Assembly (NCBI RefSeq): GCF_004137255.1
Contig: NZ_SDWT01000001.1
Span: forward strand, 930,001 to 994,000
Direction of reading: 5' to 3'
Source of the DNA: Nocardioides oleivorans
GTDB lineage: Bacteria > Actinomycetota > Actinomycetes > Propionibacteriales > Nocardioidaceae
Length of the DNA stretch: 64,000 bases
Shown: positions 1-7,928 of the stretch, in pieces
How the letters are laid out: the number at the start of each line of letters is the position of its first letter
Position numbering within the stretch: the first letter of the stretch is position 1
Position numbers and translations under genes: made by a program
Notes under the pieces: model-generated
What the model was told of the DNA's origin: nothing
Databases searched by the model: none
Seen by the model: only the letters and a program-made list of their open reading frames with translations

Positions 1-2
1 TC

Positions 3-134
3 GACACCGACCCCGTCAATGAGCCCGACCAGGAGCCCGACTCCCAGGACGACCCCGCGCACGACACCGACGAGGACGAGGGCTGGGAGTCCGAGGGTGG
101 GGCCAACCCGGCGGGGCCGGCCACGGACACGTGA
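3..134 (+). CDS. C-terminal end of an acidic-tailed protein (5' end outside window)
   Basis: An open frame enters from the left edge and stops at TGA 132-134, giving 43 residues with no start codon of its own in view. The visible part is rich in Asp, Glu and Pro, followed by a short Gly/Ala/Pro stretch, so it looks like a disordered acidic tail rather than a folded domain. No family can be named from this fragment. The other frames here are either interrupted or give Arg/Pro-rich translations typical of shadow frames in high-GC DNA. Confidence 0.5.
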   Translation, partial: DTDPVNEPDQEPDSQDDPAHDTDEDEGWESEGGANPAGPATDT

Positions 135-262
135 GGCCTCGTCGCGGGACCGGACGGGACTGACCGTTCGGGCAGCTGGTCCAGTCCGGCGGAACCGAGC
201 GACCGAAGCGTCGTTGAGGGGTCATCTGACGACATCTCGGCACGACACGACGGAGGACGACC

Positions 263-352
263 ATGATCATCCTGGACGACGCAGCGTGTGAAGCGCTGGA
301 CCGCAAGCGCCGGGCCGGTCGCGGCGAGCGCGAGGACGTGCCCGCGACCTGA
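263..352 (+). CDS. possible 29-residue small protein
   Basis: A short frame begins at ATG 263 six bases after a GGAGG Shine-Dalgarno sequence (252-256) and ends at TGA 350-352. The product starts MIILDDAACEALDRKRRAGR and is charged, with no membrane segment. It sits alone between the upstream gene's end and the convergent rhomboid gene. The good ribosome-binding site is the main support; nothing is recognised in the protein, so it may be a chance frame. Confidence 0.3.
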   Translation: MIILDDAACEALDRKRRAGRGEREDVPAT

Positions 353-367
353 CGGGTCGTCCGGGCC

Positions 368-994
368 TCAGTAGGACGGGCGGTAGGTGTCGTTCGCCGC
401 GACGCGTCGACGTGTGGTCAGCAGCCGCGCGGCGAGGAAGCCGCCGATCGCGCCGAACAGGTGGCCCTGCCACGAGACGCCGGGCGTGCCCGGCAACACG
501 CCGAGCAGCACGCTGCTGTAGACGAGGAACACCCCGACACCGACGAAGATCTCGATGGAGTTGCGGTTGAGGAACCCGCGCACGACCAGGTAGACGATCC
601 AGCCGAAGATCAGCACCGAGGCGCCGGCGTGGTTGCTGGAGGGCTGCGCGACGAGCCAGACACCCAGCCCGCCGACGACCCAGATGATCGCCGTCGCGAG
701 CAGCCCGCGGGCGATCCCGGTGGCCAGGGTGAGGAAGCCGAGCACGACCACGGGCACGGTGTTGCTGACCAGGTGGTCGAAGCCGAAGTGCAGCACGGGG
801 GCCAGGGCGATGCCGACCAGTCCGTCCTCCGTGCGGGGCTGGACGCCGTACGCGTCGAGGGCATGGCCGGACGCCGTGTCGACGATCTCCAGCACCCACA
901 GCAGCGCCACGAAGCCGCCGGTGATCAGCGCGGCGCTCCTCCAGGCGGGCTCGCGGTCCACTCCCGTCCGTCTCGCGGTCTGCATGCCCCTCAT
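368..994 (-). CDS. rhomboid family intramembrane serine protease
   Basis: A predicted 208-residue polytopic membrane protein of the rhomboid family, which cleaves transmembrane substrates inside the bilayer using a Ser-His dyad. The Ser motif is seen as AGASVLIFG (Ser126), where the family usually has GxSG, and the His lies in WQGHLFGAIGG (His178). The HFGFDHLVSN segment near residues 69-78 matches the conserved His/Asn region of helix 2. About six membrane helices are visible, the usual minimal bacterial core. The residue after the catalytic Ser is Val instead of Gly/Ala, a mild oddity. The start could also be the ATG at 985; neither has a strong ribosome-binding site. No substrate is indicated by the neighbours. 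Confidence 0.88.
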   Translation of the reverse strand: MRGMQTARRTGVDREPAWRSAALITGGFVALLWVLEIVDTASGHALDAYGVQPRTEDGLVGIALAPVLHFGFDHLVSNTVPVVVLGFLTLATGIARGLLATAIIWVVGGLGVWLVAQPSSNHAGASVLIFGWIVYLVVRGFLNRNSIEIFVGVGVFLVYSSVLLGVLPGTPGVSWQGHLFGAIGGFLAARLLTTRRRVAANDTYRPSY

Positions 995-1016
995 CGTGAC
1001 AGCCGGGGTGAAAGCC

Positions 1017-1487
1017 TCAGCCGAGCTCGGGAGGGAAGCCCCCGGTCGAGACGGTGCCCCATCGGGTCGGGGTGATCCGCAGCAGCGACTTCCCCTGGTC
1101 GACCATGGCCTGCCGGTACTCGTCCCAGTCGGAGTGCTCACCCGCGATGTTGCGGAAGTACTCCACGAACCCGTCGAGCGCCTCGTCCCCCTCGCTCGCG
1201 TCGAGCACCTCGGCGTCGCCGTCGACCTGCACCCAGGCGTCGTCCCACTCGTCGGAGAGCACGACGACGGAGACCTCGGGGCGCTGCCGGGCGTTCTTCG
1301 TCTTGGCGCGCTGGGGGTAGGTCGCCACGACGATCCGCCCGCTGTCGTCGACACCACCGGTCACCGGCGAGGCCTGCGGAGTCCCGTCGGCGCGCCTGGT
1401 GAGCAGCACCATCCGGTGCCGGGGTCGTACGAAGTCCAGCAGCTCGTCGAGCCCGACCGAGGTGTTCGTCGCGATCCTGGGTGCCAT
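1017..1487 (-). CDS. PPOX-class F420/FMN-dependent split-barrel oxidoreductase
   Basis: A 156-residue protein of the pyridoxamine 5'-phosphate oxidase-like split beta-barrel superfamily, of the small actinobacterial type whose members often bind F420 (Rv1155-like). Visible family features are the N-terminal region with HRMVLLTRRADGTPQASPV, the strand pair that follows, and KTKNARQRPEVSVVVLSDE, where basic residues usually contact the cofactor phosphates. The length matches the family. It is a single-gene unit: a large inverted repeat separates it from the upstream carboxypeptidase gene, and its own -10 hexamer lies 6 bases before the ATG, suggesting a leaderless mRNA. F420 versus FMN use cannot be decided from sequence alone. 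Confidence 0.85.
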   Translation of the reverse strand: MAPRIATNTSVGLDELLDFVRPRHRMVLLTRRADGTPQASPVTGGVDDSGRIVVATYPQRAKTKNARQRPEVSVVVLSDEWDDAWVQVDGDAEVLDASEGDEALDGFVEYFRNIAGEHSDWDEYRQAMVDQGKSLLRITPTRWGTVSTGGFPPELG

Positions 1488-1493
1488 GCCTCC

Positions 1494-1499
1494 ACGCTA
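1494..1499 (-). promoter_or_regulatory. -10 element for the split-barrel oxidoreductase gene
   Basis: On the minus strand TAGCGT is followed by six bases (GGAGGC) and then the ATG at 1487. The TAnnnT-6/7-ATG layout is typical of leaderless actinobacterial transcripts and recurs at many genes in this window. No recognisable -35 box is seen. Confidence 0.5.
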
Positions 1500-1505
1500 G
1501 CCCCC

Positions 1506-1569
1506 GATATCTAGGGACGATCTGGTGGGCGAAACCCCCGTCCGGCCCACCAGATCGTCCCCAGATATC
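1506..1569. terminator. long inverted repeat, probable terminator or REP-like palindrome
   Basis: Two 25-base arms (1506-1530 and 1545-1569) are reverse complements with one mismatch and enclose a 14-base loop. Each arm contains GGACGATCTGGTGGGC and ends in GATATC at the outer side. The stop codon of the carboxypeptidase gene (minus strand) lies in the right arm, so a hairpin would form right at the end of that mRNA. There is no U tract, so termination would depend on the hairpin alone. Confidence 0.55.
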
Positions 1570-2113
1570 AGGGTCGGCGGCGGACGGAGCCGTCGGCGAG
1601 CATCTCGGGGCAGGTTCCGCCGGGGGTGGTGCGCAGCTCGAAGTGCCAGATCTCGTTGGCGAAGGTCTGGCAGAGGCCGAACTCGCTGCCGTGCTGGCCC
1701 ACCCAGATCGCCCCGTCGGTGGGCCCGACGTCGATCGCGTCGCCCGTGACGTGCGCGGACTGGTCGGGGGCCGCGACCCAGCGGTTGGCCTCCTCGGTGC
1801 TGCCGTACTTCACGAGCGCGTCCTCGAAGAGCCGCTCCTGGTGGGCGCGGCTGCGCCACCCGCTGGTGATCACGAGGCGTACGCCGTCGCGCGCGGCGGC
1901 GGCGCGGGCGTCCTGGAAGGCCGAGCGCAGGGCGGGGTCGAGCCTGTCGAACTCCGGCTCACCGGTCGGCCGGGAGAGGTCCGGTGTCTCGCTGGAGCTG
2001 AGCAGGCTGCCGACGGGGACGTCGGCGGCCTTGCAGCCGAGGGCGAGCAGGCCCAGGGCGAGCACGACGGCGGCGAGCGGGTGGCGGACGGAGAGGAAGC
2101 GGTCGGTGGTCAC
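1568..2113 (-). CDS. VanY-type D-alanyl-D-alanine carboxypeptidase, probable lipoprotein
   Basis: A peptidase M15B (VanY) family zinc enzyme that trims the terminal D-Ala of peptidoglycan stem peptides outside the membrane. Zinc-site motifs are visible as SAHVTGDAIDVGP (His-x6-Asp) and EIWHFE (catalytic Glu region and third ligand). The N-terminus has a basic start, a hydrophobic stretch and LLALGC, compatible with a lipoprotein signal, so the enzyme is probably anchored on the outer face of the membrane. I chose the GTG at 2113 because it precedes the signal peptide directly; a longer form from 2185 would put an Arg/Trp-rich tail in front of it. It is transcribed divergently from the COG4705-type gene at 2255. 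Confidence 0.85.
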   Translation of the reverse strand: MTTDRFLSVRHPLAAVVLALGLLALGCKAADVPVGSLLSSSETPDLSRPTGEPEFDRLDPALRSAFQDARAAAARDGVRLVITSGWRSRAHQERLFEDALVKYGSTEEANRWVAAPDQSAHVTGDAIDVGPTDGAIWVGQHGSEFGLCQTFANEIWHFELRTTPGGTCPEMLADGSVRRRP

Positions 2114-2214
2114 CTGACGAACATCGCGAGCCGAGCGGTGCCACCACCTCCACCGCAGGTGCCGGGCGTCCGCCCTGCCAGCCATTCCCGCTCCACCTGT
2201 GGTGCGAGCCGGCA

Positions 2215-2247
2215 GTCAGGTGGGTGGCAGGTTCGCGACCGCATCGT
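2215..2247 (+). promoter_or_regulatory. direct-repeat operator and -10 for the COG4705-type gene
   Basis: Two CAGGT boxes at 2217-2221 and 2228-2232 have an 11-bp pitch. After the second box come nine bases, then the hexamer CATCGT (2242-2247), then seven bases to ATG 2255. The same layout occurs before four other start sites nearby. An 11-bp direct repeat next to the -35 region is the classic binding arrangement of OmpR/PhoB-type activators, here presumably the response regulator at 5639..6304. Confidence 0.6.
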
Positions 2248-2254
2248 CCTCCCC

Positions 2255-3529
2255 ATGACTGAACGCAGCGCCGTCGCCGCCGACGCCCGGGTCCACGCCC
2301 GGCAGATGCTCAACAAGGTCCCCGAGGTCACGATCTGGTTCTGGGTGATCAAGATCCTGTGCACGACCGTCGGCGAGAGCTTCGCCGACTGGATCAACAT
2401 GACGCTCGGCGTCGGCCTGGTGAACACGGCCATCCTGTTCACCGCCGTCTTCGTGGTCGTGCTGGGCGTGCAGATCCGGTTGCGCCGCTACGTCCCGTCG
2501 GCCTACTGGCTGACCGTCGTCGTGGTCAGCGTGACCGGCACGCTCTACACCGACATCCTCACCGACCAGCTCGGCGTGCCGCTCTGGATCAGCAGCACGG
2601 TCTTCGGGGTCCTCCTCGCAGCGACGTTCGCCGTGTGGTGGGCCAAGGAGCGCACGCTCTCGATCCACAGCATCACGACCACCCCGCGCGAGGGCTTCTG
2701 CTGGTTCGCCGTGCTGGTGACGTTCGCCCTGGGCACCGCGACCGGGGACTGGACGCTCGAGCTCACCGGCTGGGGCCCTGGCCTGTCGATCCTGCTGCCG
2801 CTCGGCCTGATCGCCCTGGTGACCGTGCTGTGGCGCTCCGGCGCCGACCCGGTGCTGAGCTTCTGGGTCGCCTACATCCTGACCCGTCCGCTCGGCGCCA
2901 ACATCGGCGACTTCCTCGGCCTCCCCAGGAGCGAGCAGGGGCTGGGGCTCGGGACGTTCGGCACCAGCCTGGTCTTCCTCGGCGCGATCCTGGCGACCGT
3001 CGTCTACCTCTCGCTCACCCGGGCCGACGTGATCGAGGACGAGGACGCCGTCGTCGAAGGACCGACCTCGACCCCCCGGCGTCGTCGCGCCATGCTCGCG
3101 GTGATGGTCGCCGCCGGCGTCGCGACGGTCGCCCTGCTCACCTGGGCCAACGCCCAGCCGCACCAGAGCGCGCTCGCCGACGAGGGCCCCGCACCGTCGT
3201 GCAGCAGCGGCACGCCGCTCGACCAGGCCGCCGCCACCAAGCAGGTCGCCTCGGACTTCCCGACGACGTCGGTCGACGGCTTCCGCACGATCGTCACCGA
3301 CACCCAGTCGCTCGTGGCGGCCGATGACCAGGCGGGCGCGCGGACCCGGATCACGGACCTCGAGACCGCGTGGGACGCCGACGCCACCACGCTCACCGCG
3401 AAGAACTGCCAGGCCTGGACCTACGTCGACGGCGAGATCGACGCGGTGCTGACCTCGGTGCGCGCGAGCTCGCCCGACCCGGCGACCGAGGACCAGGCGA
3501 TGGCCGGCCTGCTGACCACCCTCGGCTGA
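2255..3529 (+). CDS. COG4705-type multi-repeat membrane protein with extracytoplasmic C-terminal domain
   Basis: A 424-residue integral membrane protein. Residues from about 20 to 265 carry several related two-helix segments with the recurring pattern FWVxKxLCTTVGExxADW and FWVAYILTRPLGANIGDFL, characteristic of the uncharacterised COG4705 family. A basic linker and another helix (about 282-304) lead to a C-terminal domain of about 120 residues with two Cys (SCSSGTPL and KNCQAWTY), which probably lies outside the membrane. The family's function is not firmly known and I do not assign one. The gene is preceded by the shared CAGGT direct-repeat promoter and is probably translated from a leaderless mRNA. 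Its end converges with the PAP2 gene 36 bases away. Confidence 0.8.
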   Translation: MTERSAVAADARVHARQMLNKVPEVTIWFWVIKILCTTVGESFADWINMTLGVGLVNTAILFTAVFVVVLGVQIRLRRYVPSAYWLTVVVVSVTGTLYTDILTDQLGVPLWISSTVFGVLLAATFAVWWAKERTLSIHSITTTPREGFCWFAVLVTFALGTATGDWTLELTGWGPGLSILLPLGLIALVTVLWRSGADPVLSFWVAYILTRPLGANIGDFLGLPRSEQGLGLGTFGTSLVFLGAILATVVYLSLTRADVIEDEDAVVEGPTSTPRRRRAMLAVMVAAGVATVALLTWANAQPHQSALADEGPAPSCSSGTPLDQAAATKQVASDFPTTSVDGFRTIVTDTQSLVAADDQAGARTRITDLETAWDADATTLTAKNCQAWTYVDGEIDAVLTSVRASSPDPATEDQAMAGLLTTLG

Positions 3530-3565
3530 TCGCCCCCCAGCTGGCCCTCGCCTCCCCCGCGGCGG

Positions 3566-4243
3566 TCAGGACGGCCGGACCCGGTGCCCCTCCAGGCCGG
3601 GTCCGGTCGTCTTCCGCGTCCCGTCCGTCCACGGTCGACCCGCCATCGCCAGCACGTACGTCGTCGAGGCGAGGAGCGCGCCGAGCAGCAGGCCGGCGAC
3701 CACGTCGCTCGGGTAGTGCGCCCCCAGGAAGACCCGGCTGGTGGCCACCGCGACGGCCACCAGCAGGCACGAGCAGGTCACTGCGGTCCGTCGCGCGACG
3801 AGGGCGATCGCCACGGCCGCGGTGGCGGCTGCCGTCGCGTGCCCGGAGGGATACGACGTCGACGCCAGGACCGTGATCGGGTCGGGCCACGCCGGCCGGG
3901 GACGTGCGAGGAAGTCCTTGGACGCGGGCGCCACGACGCCCTCCAGGACTGCCAGGACGATGAGCCAGGCGCCGGTGCGCCAGCGACGTACGACCAGCGC
4001 GACCACACCGGCGGCGAGCAGCAGCAACCGCATCGGTTCGGGTCCGCCCCAGACGGTGACGGCGGTCCACACCGCGGTGCGGCCGTCGTGGCCGTGGGTG
4101 GCGTCGAACGCGTGCGTCGACAGCCACTCGTCGAGTCGCTCCAGCGGTGACCACCCGGTCGCCACCAGCACGGTGAGCACGGCCAGCGCCACGGCCGTCG
4201 CGCCGATGGCCGGCCACGGCCGCGGGCTCCCGGAACGTGTCAC
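3566..4243 (-). CDS. PAP2-family membrane phosphatase
   Basis: A 225-residue membrane protein of the PAP2 (type 2 phosphatidic acid phosphatase) superfamily, which dephosphorylates lipid phosphates such as phosphatidate or undecaprenyl diphosphate at the outer face of the membrane. All three signature motifs are present: KDFLARPRP, SYPSGH and SRVFLGAHYPSDVVAG, which together hold the catalytic His pair, Arg and Asp. Around six helices are visible. The start is taken as GTG 4243. It lies 58 bases downstream of the histidine kinase on the same strand and could belong to that transcript, which would tie it to the same envelope response. The substrate cannot be told from the sequence. Confidence 0.9.
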   Translation of the reverse strand: MTRSGSPRPWPAIGATAVALAVLTVLVATGWSPLERLDEWLSTHAFDATHGHDGRTAVWTAVTVWGGPEPMRLLLLAAGVVALVVRRWRTGAWLIVLAVLEGVVAPASKDFLARPRPAWPDPITVLASTSYPSGHATAAATAAVAIALVARRTAVTCSCLLVAVAVATSRVFLGAHYPSDVVAGLLLGALLASTTYVLAMAGRPWTDGTRKTTGPGLEGHRVRPS

Positions 4244-4301
4244 GCGGCATTCCTACCGCGACGACCCGGCACCCGGGTGACGGGCGGGCGAACGGGTGGT
4301 C

Positions 4302-5642
4302 TCAGCGGCGGGGCACCGAGGTCCGGAAGGTCGCGCCGGCACCGTCGGGACCGGGGTCGAGGGTGACGTCGCCGCCGAAGGAGCGCGCCACCCGGCGGGC
4401 GATGCCGAGGCCGAGGCCCGCGCCGCCGTCGGAGCCGGAGACACCGGGCTCGAACAGGGTCTCCCGGAGCGCGGGGGTGACGCCGGGGCCGTCGTCGCGG
4501 ACGACGATCTCGACGTGGTCGGCGTGGTCGGTCGCGTCGACGACGACGCGGTGGCGGGCGTGACGCACAGCGTTGCCCACCACGGGTGCGACGGCACGGA
4601 CGACCAGTGCGGCCGGCGCGGCCATGCGTGCGGTGGAGCCGGCGGTCCGGTCGACCACCTCGACGTCGTCGCCGGCCGCGGCCAGCAGGCCCGGCACCAC
4701 CTCGGCCATCCGGCAGGCCTGCTCGCGCCCCACCGTCGTACCGTCGCGGGCGATGTCGAGCAGCGTCGAGATGACGCCCGCCATGTCGCGCGCGGACGCG
4801 GAGATCTGGCGCAGGTCCTCGCGCACCGCCTCGTCCTCGACTCCCCTCAGCAGGGCCAGGTCGGCCGACCCCTGGATCGCCGTGAGCGGAGTGCGGAGCT
4901 CGTGGGCGAGCTCGGAGGTCAGCCGTTGCTCGGAGCGGATCGCGGAGGCGACCCGGTCGAGGAGGTGGTCGAGGGTCTCGCCCAGTGCGGCGAGCTCGTT
5001 GGTCGGTGGGCCGAGGGCGAAGCGGTGGGTGAGGTCGAGCTCGCTCCACTCGGCAGCCCGGTCGGCCATCTGGGTGACCGGTCGCAGCGCCTGGCGCGTC
5101 ACCCGCAGCGCGATCACGGCGGCGACGCCGATCACGACGAGGCCGAGCACGATGGTGGCGAGCAGGGCGTAGAGCTCGGACCGCTCGTAGGGCCCGGTCT
5201 CCTGGCTGACGACGAGCACGCCGGAGTCGCCGCTGGGCGTGGTGAACGGCGTGCCCAGCAGGCGTTGCTCGTCGGACGGTCCCTGGACGGTGCGGACGAC
5301 GTCGGTGGTGCCGAGGTCGTCGGCGGCGTCGCGCACCTCGGACTCGACCGAGCCCGCGACGCGGGTGCCGGACGCGTCGTAGACGACCATGCCGGGTTCG
5401 AGGGCATCGGACGGGACCGCGAGCGCGGTCGCGGATGCCTGCTCGATGACCGTGACCATCGCCGCCGACCGGTCGTCGAGCACCTGCCGGATGTCGCGCT
5501 GCGCAGCGAAGCCGAGCACGACCTGGATGCCGAGCCCGACGACCACCATGGCGATGCTCATCAGGCCGACGGTCGAGGCGACGATCGTGCCCCGGAAGGA
5601 GCGCGGGGCGACGCGACGCAGGAGGCGGTCCACGGAGGTCAT
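4302..5642 (-). CDS. two-component sensor histidine kinase (envelope type)
   Basis: A 446-residue HisKA-type kinase. It has a membrane helix at about 20-45, an extracytoplasmic sensor of about 110 residues, a second helix at about 158-180, a HAMP-like linker, the HisKA box ELAHELRTPLTAIQ with phospho-acceptor His247, and an ATPase domain with N box (GNAVRHA), DDGPGV and GLGLGIARRVA. Its ATG overlaps the stop of the response regulator gene (ATGA, 5639-5642), so the pair is translationally coupled. Five copies of a CAGGT direct-repeat promoter lie around this locus, one in front of the pair itself, so the system probably controls itself and neighbouring membrane-protein genes. The signal is unknown. 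Confidence 0.92.
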   Translation of the reverse strand: MTSVDRLLRRVAPRSFRGTIVASTVGLMSIAMVVVGLGIQVVLGFAAQRDIRQVLDDRSAAMVTVIEQASATALAVPSDALEPGMVVYDASGTRVAGSVESEVRDAADDLGTTDVVRTVQGPSDEQRLLGTPFTTPSGDSGVLVVSQETGPYERSELYALLATIVLGLVVIGVAAVIALRVTRQALRPVTQMADRAAEWSELDLTHRFALGPPTNELAALGETLDHLLDRVASAIRSEQRLTSELAHELRTPLTAIQGSADLALLRGVEDEAVREDLRQISASARDMAGVISTLLDIARDGTTVGREQACRMAEVVPGLLAAAGDDVEVVDRTAGSTARMAAPAALVVRAVAPVVGNAVRHARHRVVVDATDHADHVEIVVRDDGPGVTPALRETLFEPGVSGSDGGAGLGLGIARRVARSFGGDVTLDPGPDGAGATFRTSVPRR

Positions 5643-6304
5643 CCCAGCGTGTACCCGACCCCTCGGACCGTGGTCAGCTCCAGCGGCGAGTCGACCTCGC
5701 GGAGCTTGACCCGGATCCTGCGGACGTAGGAGTCGACGGTGTTGTCGCTGACCATGCCGCCGTGGGGCCAGGCGGCGGCGACGACGGCACGACGGCGTAC
5801 GACCTCGCCGGGGCGCGACGTGATCGCGGCGAGCATCCGGAACTCGGTCGGCGTCAGCAGCGACTCCCGGCCGTTGCAGGCGATCGCGTGGCGGGCCGGG
5901 TCGAGCACGAGGTCGGTCGGCGCCTCGGCCACGACGAGCCGGCCACGCTTCGCCAGCGCCTCGACGCGGGCGATCAGCTCCAGCACTTCGAAGGGCTTGG
6001 GCAGGTAGTCGTCGGCGCCGGCGCTGAAGCCGGCCAGCCGCTCGTGCACGGCACCGAGGGCGGTCAGGAACAGGACCGGCGCGGGCTGGCCACCCGAGCG
6101 CAGCGCCTGGCAGACGTCGCGGCCGTCCGCGTCGGGCAGGCCGATGTCGAGGATGACCACGTCGAGCCGGTCGTCGTCCACGAAGAGCCTCAGCGCCTCG
6201 CCGCCGTCGTGCGCACTGACCACCTCGTGGCCCGCGATCCGCATCGCGTCGACCACGACGCGACGGATCGCCGCGTCGTCCTCGCACAGTCCTACACGTG
6301 CCAT
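5639..6304 (-). CDS. OmpR/PhoB-family response regulator
   Basis: A 221-residue regulator with an N-terminal receiver (phospho-acceptor Asp53 in VVILDIGLPD, conserved Lys103 in YLPKPF) and a C-terminal winged-helix DNA-binding domain (LTPTEFRMLAAI onwards, ending GVGYTLG). I chose ATG 6304 because the receiver fold begins there (MARVGLCEDD) and a GAGGA-type ribosome-binding site precedes it. The upstream region carries a CAGGT pair with 11-bp pitch and a CATCGT hexamer on the minus strand, so autoregulation is likely. The same DNA serves the divergent glycosyltransferase gene at 6438. Confidence 0.93.
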   Translation of the reverse strand: MARVGLCEDDAAIRRVVVDAMRIAGHEVVSAHDGGEALRLFVDDDRLDVVILDIGLPDADGRDVCQALRSGGQPAPVLFLTALGAVHERLAGFSAGADDYLPKPFEVLELIARVEALAKRGRLVVAEAPTDLVLDPARHAIACNGRESLLTPTEFRMLAAITSRPGEVVRRRAVVAAAWPHGGMVSDNTVDSYVRRIRVKLREVDSPLELTTVRGVGYTLG

Positions 6305-6348
6305 CGCGTCTGCCGTCCTCGTCACCTGGGTCGGGATGTTGTACGACG

Positions 6349-6431
6349 ACGATGCGTCGCCGTACCTGCACACCACCTGACTGCCAGTCTGCCCGCCAGT
6401 CAGGTCGCGTGCAGGTCGGTCGTCAGAACCT
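6349..6431. promoter_or_regulatory. divergent operator region between response regulator and GT-C genes
   Basis: Two CAGGT pairs lie back to back. On the minus strand the boxes are 6379-6375 and 6368-6364, followed after nine bases by CATCGT (6354-6349), serving the response regulator gene. On the plus strand the boxes are 6401-6405 and 6412-6416, followed after nine bases by GAACCT (6426-6431), six bases before ATG 6438. The two halves form an inverted repeat with ACCTGACTG and CAGTCAGGT as arms. The 11-bp pitch is kept on both strands. Confidence 0.65.
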
Positions 6432-6437
6432 GCCCCC

Positions 6438-7928
6438 ATGACCACTGGCGCGCGCGGCACGGGACGGGCGACCGTCGTCCTGGCGGCGCTCGCCGGGCTC
6501 GCGTGGATCCCCTTCGTCGACCGGCCGCTGAGCTCCGACGAGGGCGGCTTCCTGCTGGTCGCGTCGCAGTGGCAGCCGGGGCGATCGCTCTACGGGCACT
6601 ACTGGGTCGACCGGCCGCCACTGCTGATCACCGTCTTCGACCTCGCCACGCACCTCGGCGGCGCGGTCGGGCTGCGCCTGATCGGCATCCTCGCCGTGGT
6701 GGCCTCGGTGCTGCTGGCCTCGCGCCTGGCCGCGAGCGGTGCCCGTCGTCGTACTGTCACGCCCGCGGTGGTCGCCGCGATCTTCCTCAGCTCCCCGCTC
6801 TTCGGCACGACGGAGGTCAACGGCGAGCTGCTCGCCGTGCCGCTCGTGCTCACCGGACAGGTCGCCCTCGTCCACGCCTGGCGGCCCACCCCGCGCACGC
6901 CCCTCTGGGCGGTCCTGGCCGGAGCCAGCGGCATGGCTGCCGCGATGGTCAAGCAGAACGTCGTCGACGTCTTCGTCGTCGCGGGCGTGCTGGTGCTCCT
7001 CGCCCTCCGGCGGTACGGCCTCCGCCGGGCCGCCGCGCTCGCCGCAGGGGTCGCGACCGGTGCCGTCGCGGCCCTGGCCGCCACCCTGGTCGTCGCCGAG
7101 GCGCGCGGCACCGAGCCGGGACGGCTCTGGCACGCCGTCGTCCTCTTCCGGGCCCACGCGACCGCGGTCATCCAGGCCTCGTCCACCAGCAGCACGTCCG
7201 ACCGGTTCGTCGCGCTGCTCGGTGCCGCTGTCCTGAGCGGGGCACCGCTCGTGCTCGCGGTCCTCCTACTGCGGCTGCGTGGTCGTACGGCGATCGGCGA
7301 CGGGCAGCACCTCCCCGACCTCCGCCTGCCGGCACTGGCGCTGGTCGCGTGGGAGCTCCTCGCGGTGGGCGCCGGTGGCAGCTACTGGCTGCACTACCTG
7401 ATCGGCCTCGTGCCCGGCCTGGTCCTGCTCGCGGTCGCCGCCGCGCAGCACGAAGCGCGGCTGCGACGCACGACGGCCGTGGCCCTCGCCGTGGCCGCGG
7501 TGTCGTGCGCCGCCGCTGTCGCCGTCACCGCGACGGCAGCCCCGCGCCATGCCGACGACACGGCGGTCGCGGCGTACCTCCGCAGCCACAGCACCCCCGG
7601 CGACAGCGTGGTCGTCGGCTTCGGCCACCCCGACATCGTCTACGCCTCCGGCCTGCCCAGCCCCTACCGCGAGCTCTGGAGCCTGCCCGTGCGCGTCCGC
7701 GACTCCTCCCTGGCGCACCTCACCGAGGTGCTGAGCGGCCGGCACGCGCCGACGTGGGTGGTCGTCGCCGGCCACTCGCTCGCGACCTGGGGCGTCGACC
7801 CCACCACCGCCCAGCAGGTGCTCGACGCGCGCTACCGGCCGGCGACGACGGTGGGTCCCTACGTCGTGTGGAAGCGGGTCGGCAGTCAGGTGCCTGGCAG
7901 GTCGGCAGACCTAGCGTCCGCCACATGA
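6438..7928 (+). CDS. GT-C fold (ArnT/PMT-like) membrane glycosyltransferase
   Basis: A 496-residue polytopic membrane protein resembling the GT39/GT83 group of lipid-linked sugar transferases. The first extracytoplasmic loop has the acidic motif LSSDEGGFLL, as expected for the catalytic Asp region, followed by YGHYWVDRPPLL, a pattern common to this group. About ten helices follow, and the last about 115 residues form a soluble domain outside the membrane. Acceptor and donor are unknown; cell-wall polymers or proteins are both possible. Its promoter has the shared CAGGT direct repeat. The stop codon overlaps the DedA start (ATGA, 7925-7928), and the DedA promoter lies within its last codons. 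Confidence 0.8.
   Translation: MTTGARGTGRATVVLAALAGLAWIPFVDRPLSSDEGGFLLVASQWQPGRSLYGHYWVDRPPLLITVFDLATHLGGAVGLRLIGILAVVASVLLASRLAASGARRRTVTPAVVAAIFLSSPLFGTTEVNGELLAVPLVLTGQVALVHAWRPTPRTPLWAVLAGASGMAAAMVKQNVVDVFVVAGVLVLLALRRYGLRRAAALAAGVATGAVAALAATLVVAEARGTEPGRLWHAVVLFRAHATAVIQASSTSSTSDRFVALLGAAVLSGAPLVLAVLLLRLRGRTAIGDGQHLPDLRLPALALVAWELLAVGAGGSYWLHYLIGLVPGLVLLAVAAAQHEARLRRTTAVALAVAAVSCAAAVAVTATAAPRHADDTAVAAYLRSHSTPGDSVVVGFGHPDIVYASGLPSPYRELWSLPVRVRDSSLAHLTEVLSGRHAPTWVVVAGHSLATWGVDPTTAQQVLDARYRPATTVGPYVVWKRVGSQVPGRSADLASAT
7887..7917 (+). promoter_or_regulatory. direct-repeat operator and -10 for the DedA gene
   Basis: CAGGT boxes at 7887-7891 and 7898-7902 (11-bp pitch) are followed after nine bases by TAGCGT (7912-7917), then seven bases to ATG 7925. 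The element is embedded in the last 14 codons of the glycosyltransferase gene, so DedA can be transcribed both with it and alone. Confidence 0.65.
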
